A DNA stretch of 26,433 bases from an uncultured Muribaculaceae bacterium (lineage in GTDB: Bacteria; Bacteroidota; Bacteroidia; Bacteroidales; Muribaculaceae). Location: NCBI GenBank assembly GCA_910585285.1, contig CAJUDL010000047.1, positions 1 through 26,433 of the forward strand, written 5' to 3'. Below, piece after piece: positions 24,497 to 26,433 of this stretch. The notes under the pieces were generated by a model. That model worked only from the letters and a program-made list of their open reading frames with translations. It made no database searches and was not told the DNA's origin. The first letter of the stretch is position 1, and each line of letters starts with the position of its first letter. Made by a program: the position numbers and the translations under genes.

Positions 24497-25078
24497 ATGA
24501 TTACCTTTGCAGAAAAGAATCACAATATGGAATTCGATCTGATAACAGAAAATGGCAATCTCTGGGCTGTTAGATATGATAACTGCCTTGACAATGTGCT
24601 TGACATCATTCTCGGACAATGGAATGATGTCGCATGGCTTCGCTCGTTCTTCAAGCAGAATATCGGGGATTTGGCGGCATACTTCAAGATAACCGATGTC
24701 AACCAGGCGATATATGACACGATCGAGGACAGCGAGAGACTTCAATGTCTTATTATGGATATATCCCCGGATGCAGATTTAGACCAGATTTTCAGACCAT
24801 TGGAGAATCAGCGCATGACGGAGATGTTGCTCGGAAAGGAAAAGGCGAGACTTAAGAACAAGCCCGGACACGCTTCATGGCTCCGTATTTATGCAATAAA
24901 ACTCGAACACGGAATTTATGTCATTACAGGTGGTGCAATCAAGTTGACAAGAACCATGCAAGAGCGTGAACACACTCTTGTTGAACTGGCGAAGATGGAG
25001 CGGGTGCGACGTTATATGCTTGAAAACAACATTGTTGACATAGATTCTTTTCAAGATTACCTCAACGAAATCAGCTAA
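24497..25078 (+). CDS. Putative toxin of a HigBA-like type II module
   Basis: A 193-aa protein. The C-terminal half contains HASWLRIYAIKLEHGIYVITGGAIKLTRTM (cited in part), a pattern of alternating strands with basic residues that resembles RelE/HigB-like or phage Gp49-like proteins in Bacteroidales, followed by a helix ELAKMERVRRYML. The N-terminal half (about 1-100) is not recognised and makes it about twice as long as a minimal RelE. Toxin-first order, an Xre-type antitoxin 11 bases downstream and the palindrome upstream support the call. A later start at Met11 (24527) is possible. Ribosome-dependent mRNA cleavage would be the family activity; it is inferred. Confidence 0.6.
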   Translation: MITFAEKNHNMEFDLITENGNLWAVRYDNCLDNVLDIILGQWNDVAWLRSFFKQNIGDLAAYFKITDVNQAIYDTIEDSERLQCLIMDISPDADLDQIFRPLENQRMTEMLLGKEKARLKNKPGHASWLRIYAIKLEHGIYVITGGAIKLTRTMQEREHTLVELAKMERVRRYMLENNIVDIDSFQDYLNEIS

Positions 25079-25089
25079 AGGATACGACT

Positions 25090-25407
25090 ATGAAAACGAA
25101 AGAAGAAATAATAACTAATCTCAAACGGCATCAGAGCGCGACTCCATCCAAATGGAGGGAGAATGCAGAGTGGCGCATCGCCAACAAGGAATGGCTTCGC
25201 TATTCACAGCACATAGCCATGATGATGCTCGACAAGATGGAAGAACTCGGACTGACACAGAAGTCTGTGGCGGAGCGCATGGGATGCTCTCAACAGTACA
25301 TTTCACGAGTATTGAAGGGCACTGAGAACCTCTCGATTGAGACAATCTCAAAGATAGAGAGTGCGCTCAATCTCGCCATTCTTGAACCTGTTTTCGTGAA
25401 TAAATAA
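25090..25407 (+). CDS. Xre-family HTH protein, putative antitoxin
   Basis: A 105-aa protein with a helix-turn-helix of the Xre/Cro type in its C-terminal half (about 41-98; LGLTQKSVAERMGCSQQYIS and VLKGTENLSIETISKIESAL). The N-terminal half is helical and basic (MKTKEEIITNLKRHQS) and could bind the upstream gene product. Order (toxin, then HTH antitoxin), 11-base spacing and the palindrome upstream of the pair match HigA-like autoregulators. The same domain could belong to an independent repressor, so the antitoxin role is inferred. Confidence 0.75.
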   Translation: MKTKEEIITNLKRHQSATPSKWRENAEWRIANKEWLRYSQHIAMMMLDKMEELGLTQKSVAERMGCSQQYISRVLKGTENLSIETISKIESALNLAILEPVFVNK

Positions 25408-25441
25408 AACAAATTTGAATTCATAAGAAAATAGACATATT

Positions 25442-26068
25442 ATGTCTCCAAATCCAGACACCATATTTCCTGTGACGGGATGTAAGACGGTCACCTATGT
25501 AAGGCCTACTATCAATAATCCCAACATTATCGTTGGGGATTTTACATATTTCAGCGATACCGACTTTGAAAAGCACGTGTTGCATCATTATGATTTCAAC
25601 GGGGATAGGTTGATTATCGGTAAGTTCTGTCAAATTGCCGCAGGGGTTACATTCATAATGAACGGAGCAAACCATCAAATGAACTCAGCTACTACCTACC
25701 CATTCTATATTATGACCGGCTGGGCACAAACACCTCCAACTAACGAAGACTTGCCGATAAAAGGCGACACAGTCATTGGTAATGACGTCTGGATTGGGCA
25801 GAACGCAACTCTCCTGCCGGGTGTGCATGTTGGGGACGGTGCGATTATCGGACTCGGCAGCATCGTTAGTCGCGATGTCGAACCTTATACAATCGTTGCA
25901 GGCAATCCGGCAAAACCAATCAGAAAACGTTTCGACTCGGAGATGATAGAGTTGCTATTACGGTTACAATGGTGGAATAAGGACATCTCTGAAATTCAAC
26001 AACTCATACCGCTGCTGACAAACAGCAATCTTGAGTATGTAAAAACGATACTAAAAAAATTATCGTAA
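25442..26068 (+). CDS. Vat/CatB-family xenobiotic O-acetyltransferase
   Basis: A 208-aa left-handed beta-helix acetyltransferase. Key features: the start MSPNPDTIFPVTG, IIGKFCQIAAGVTFIMNGANHQMN with the catalytic-type His78, LPIKGDTVIGNDVWIGQNA, hexapeptide-repeat turns (LLPGVHVGDGAIIGLGSIVSRDV) and IVAGNPAKPIRKRF. This layout matches the streptogramin A (Vat) and chloramphenicol (CatB) acetyltransferases that use acetyl-CoA; the N-terminal and His-loop sequences look closest to Vat. Whether it acts on a drug cannot be decided from sequence. It starts 34 bases after the HTH gene with no visible promoter of its own, so it may be read from the toxin-antitoxin promoter. Confidence 0.85.
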   Translation: MSPNPDTIFPVTGCKTVTYVRPTINNPNIIVGDFTYFSDTDFEKHVLHHYDFNGDRLIIGKFCQIAAGVTFIMNGANHQMNSATTYPFYIMTGWAQTPPTNEDLPIKGDTVIGNDVWIGQNATLLPGVHVGDGAIIGLGSIVSRDVEPYTIVAGNPAKPIRKRFDSEMIELLLRLQWWNKDISEIQQLIPLLTNSNLEYVKTILKKLS

Positions 26069-26433
26069 AGAAGAATTGGCGAATATCCTGTGAGACTATT
26101 TCCAAATAGAAAGATACTTGTCAAGGAATTGCTTAGCACTGCTGAAAATCAACGCTATATCCGATTCAAGACCCAAGCGAGGTACAAACTACGTTAAATA
26201 GTAGCCAAAACAGAAGGGAAAAGCAGGGAAATGGGGATGCAATAGCAAAATCACCCTATAAAGGGATAAGATTTCAGTTTTTTACTCATTTAAAGCACTT
26301 TACGCATAGTATCGTAACGGTTTTAGCGAGAATTGTATTAATTTTGCGGCACGAACAATAATCTCGTTTTGAACTTTAATGCTCTAATGGGACATTTGTC
26401 ACATCGAATGTCGATTATTTATTGTAACTTTGC
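26069..26433. other. 365-base gene-free end of the window with promoter-like boxes
   Basis: No credible gene. Two -7-like boxes on the plus strand, TAATTTTG (26339-26346) and TAACTTTG (26425-26432), suggest a gene starting beyond the window; neither has a good TTTG 20 bases upstream. The first box lies in the loop of an imperfect inverted repeat: CGAGA plus ATTGT (26327-26336) against ACAAT plus TCTCG (26355-26366). GACATT (26391-26396) and AATGTC (26407-26412) form a second small dyad just before the other box. Confidence 0.5.

Noticed and set aside
26069..26197. Frame stays open for about 42 codons after the acetyltransferase stop
   Set aside because: No ATG start and no recognisable sequence; the acetyltransferase is already full length, so this is likely chance.
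1..26433. CRISPR arrays, tRNA or rRNA genes, insertion sequences
   Set aside because: No regularly spaced repeats, no tRNA-like cloverleaf noticed by eye, no transposase-like protein or paired terminal repeats seen.

Overview
The window looks like a chromosomal piece from a Bacteroidales bacterium, most likely of the Muribaculaceae (S24-7) type. The evidence is Bacteroidota-style promoters (TTTG, about 20 bases, then TAnnTTTG), a PorQ-like type IX secretion protein, starts without strong Shine-Dalgarno sequences, and Bacteroidales-type protein sequences. The genus is an inference.

Region 1 (1-806): the tail of an unknown gene, translationally coupled to two small membrane proteins. Region 2 (807-10324) is mainly housekeeping. 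On the minus strand folP and cdaA form a pair. On the plus strand are rplS with a structured leader, gpmI with a two-hairpin leader, and a coupled pair of exported enzymes (5'-nucleotidase family and GH3/NagZ-like lipoprotein). These are followed by a minus-strand group efp, GT2 glycosyltransferase, radC, and by a short rpmH that is easy to miss. Region 3 (10325-14349): a probable minus-strand unit rsgA, TPR histidine kinase, LuxR-type response regulator; then a 68-aa winged-helix protein with its own promoter, ending in a perfect 30-bp inverted repeat.

Region 4 (14348-22978, all minus strand) is the unusual part. From a textbook promoter at 23033-23064 runs a tight operon: a secreted protein built of NPCBM-like repeats, cut by one in-frame TGA; a CHASE2 membrane protein fused in frame to a second secreted domain through an internal signal-peptide-like segment; an exported WD40-caspase (C14) protein with His671/Cys721 and a canonical EF-hand loop; and an unknown exported protein of 244 aa. 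The promoter for a TonB C-terminal-domain protein follows. All four operon products appear to act outside the cytoplasm, so this may be an envelope sensor-protease system that has not been described. That is an inference from domains and gene order.

Region 5 (23169-26433): porQ in divergent orientation, then an accessory-looking, AT-richer stretch with a HigBA-like toxin-antitoxin pair behind a perfect palindrome, a Vat-family xenobiotic acetyltransferase, and a 365-base gene-free end holding two promoter-like -7 boxes.
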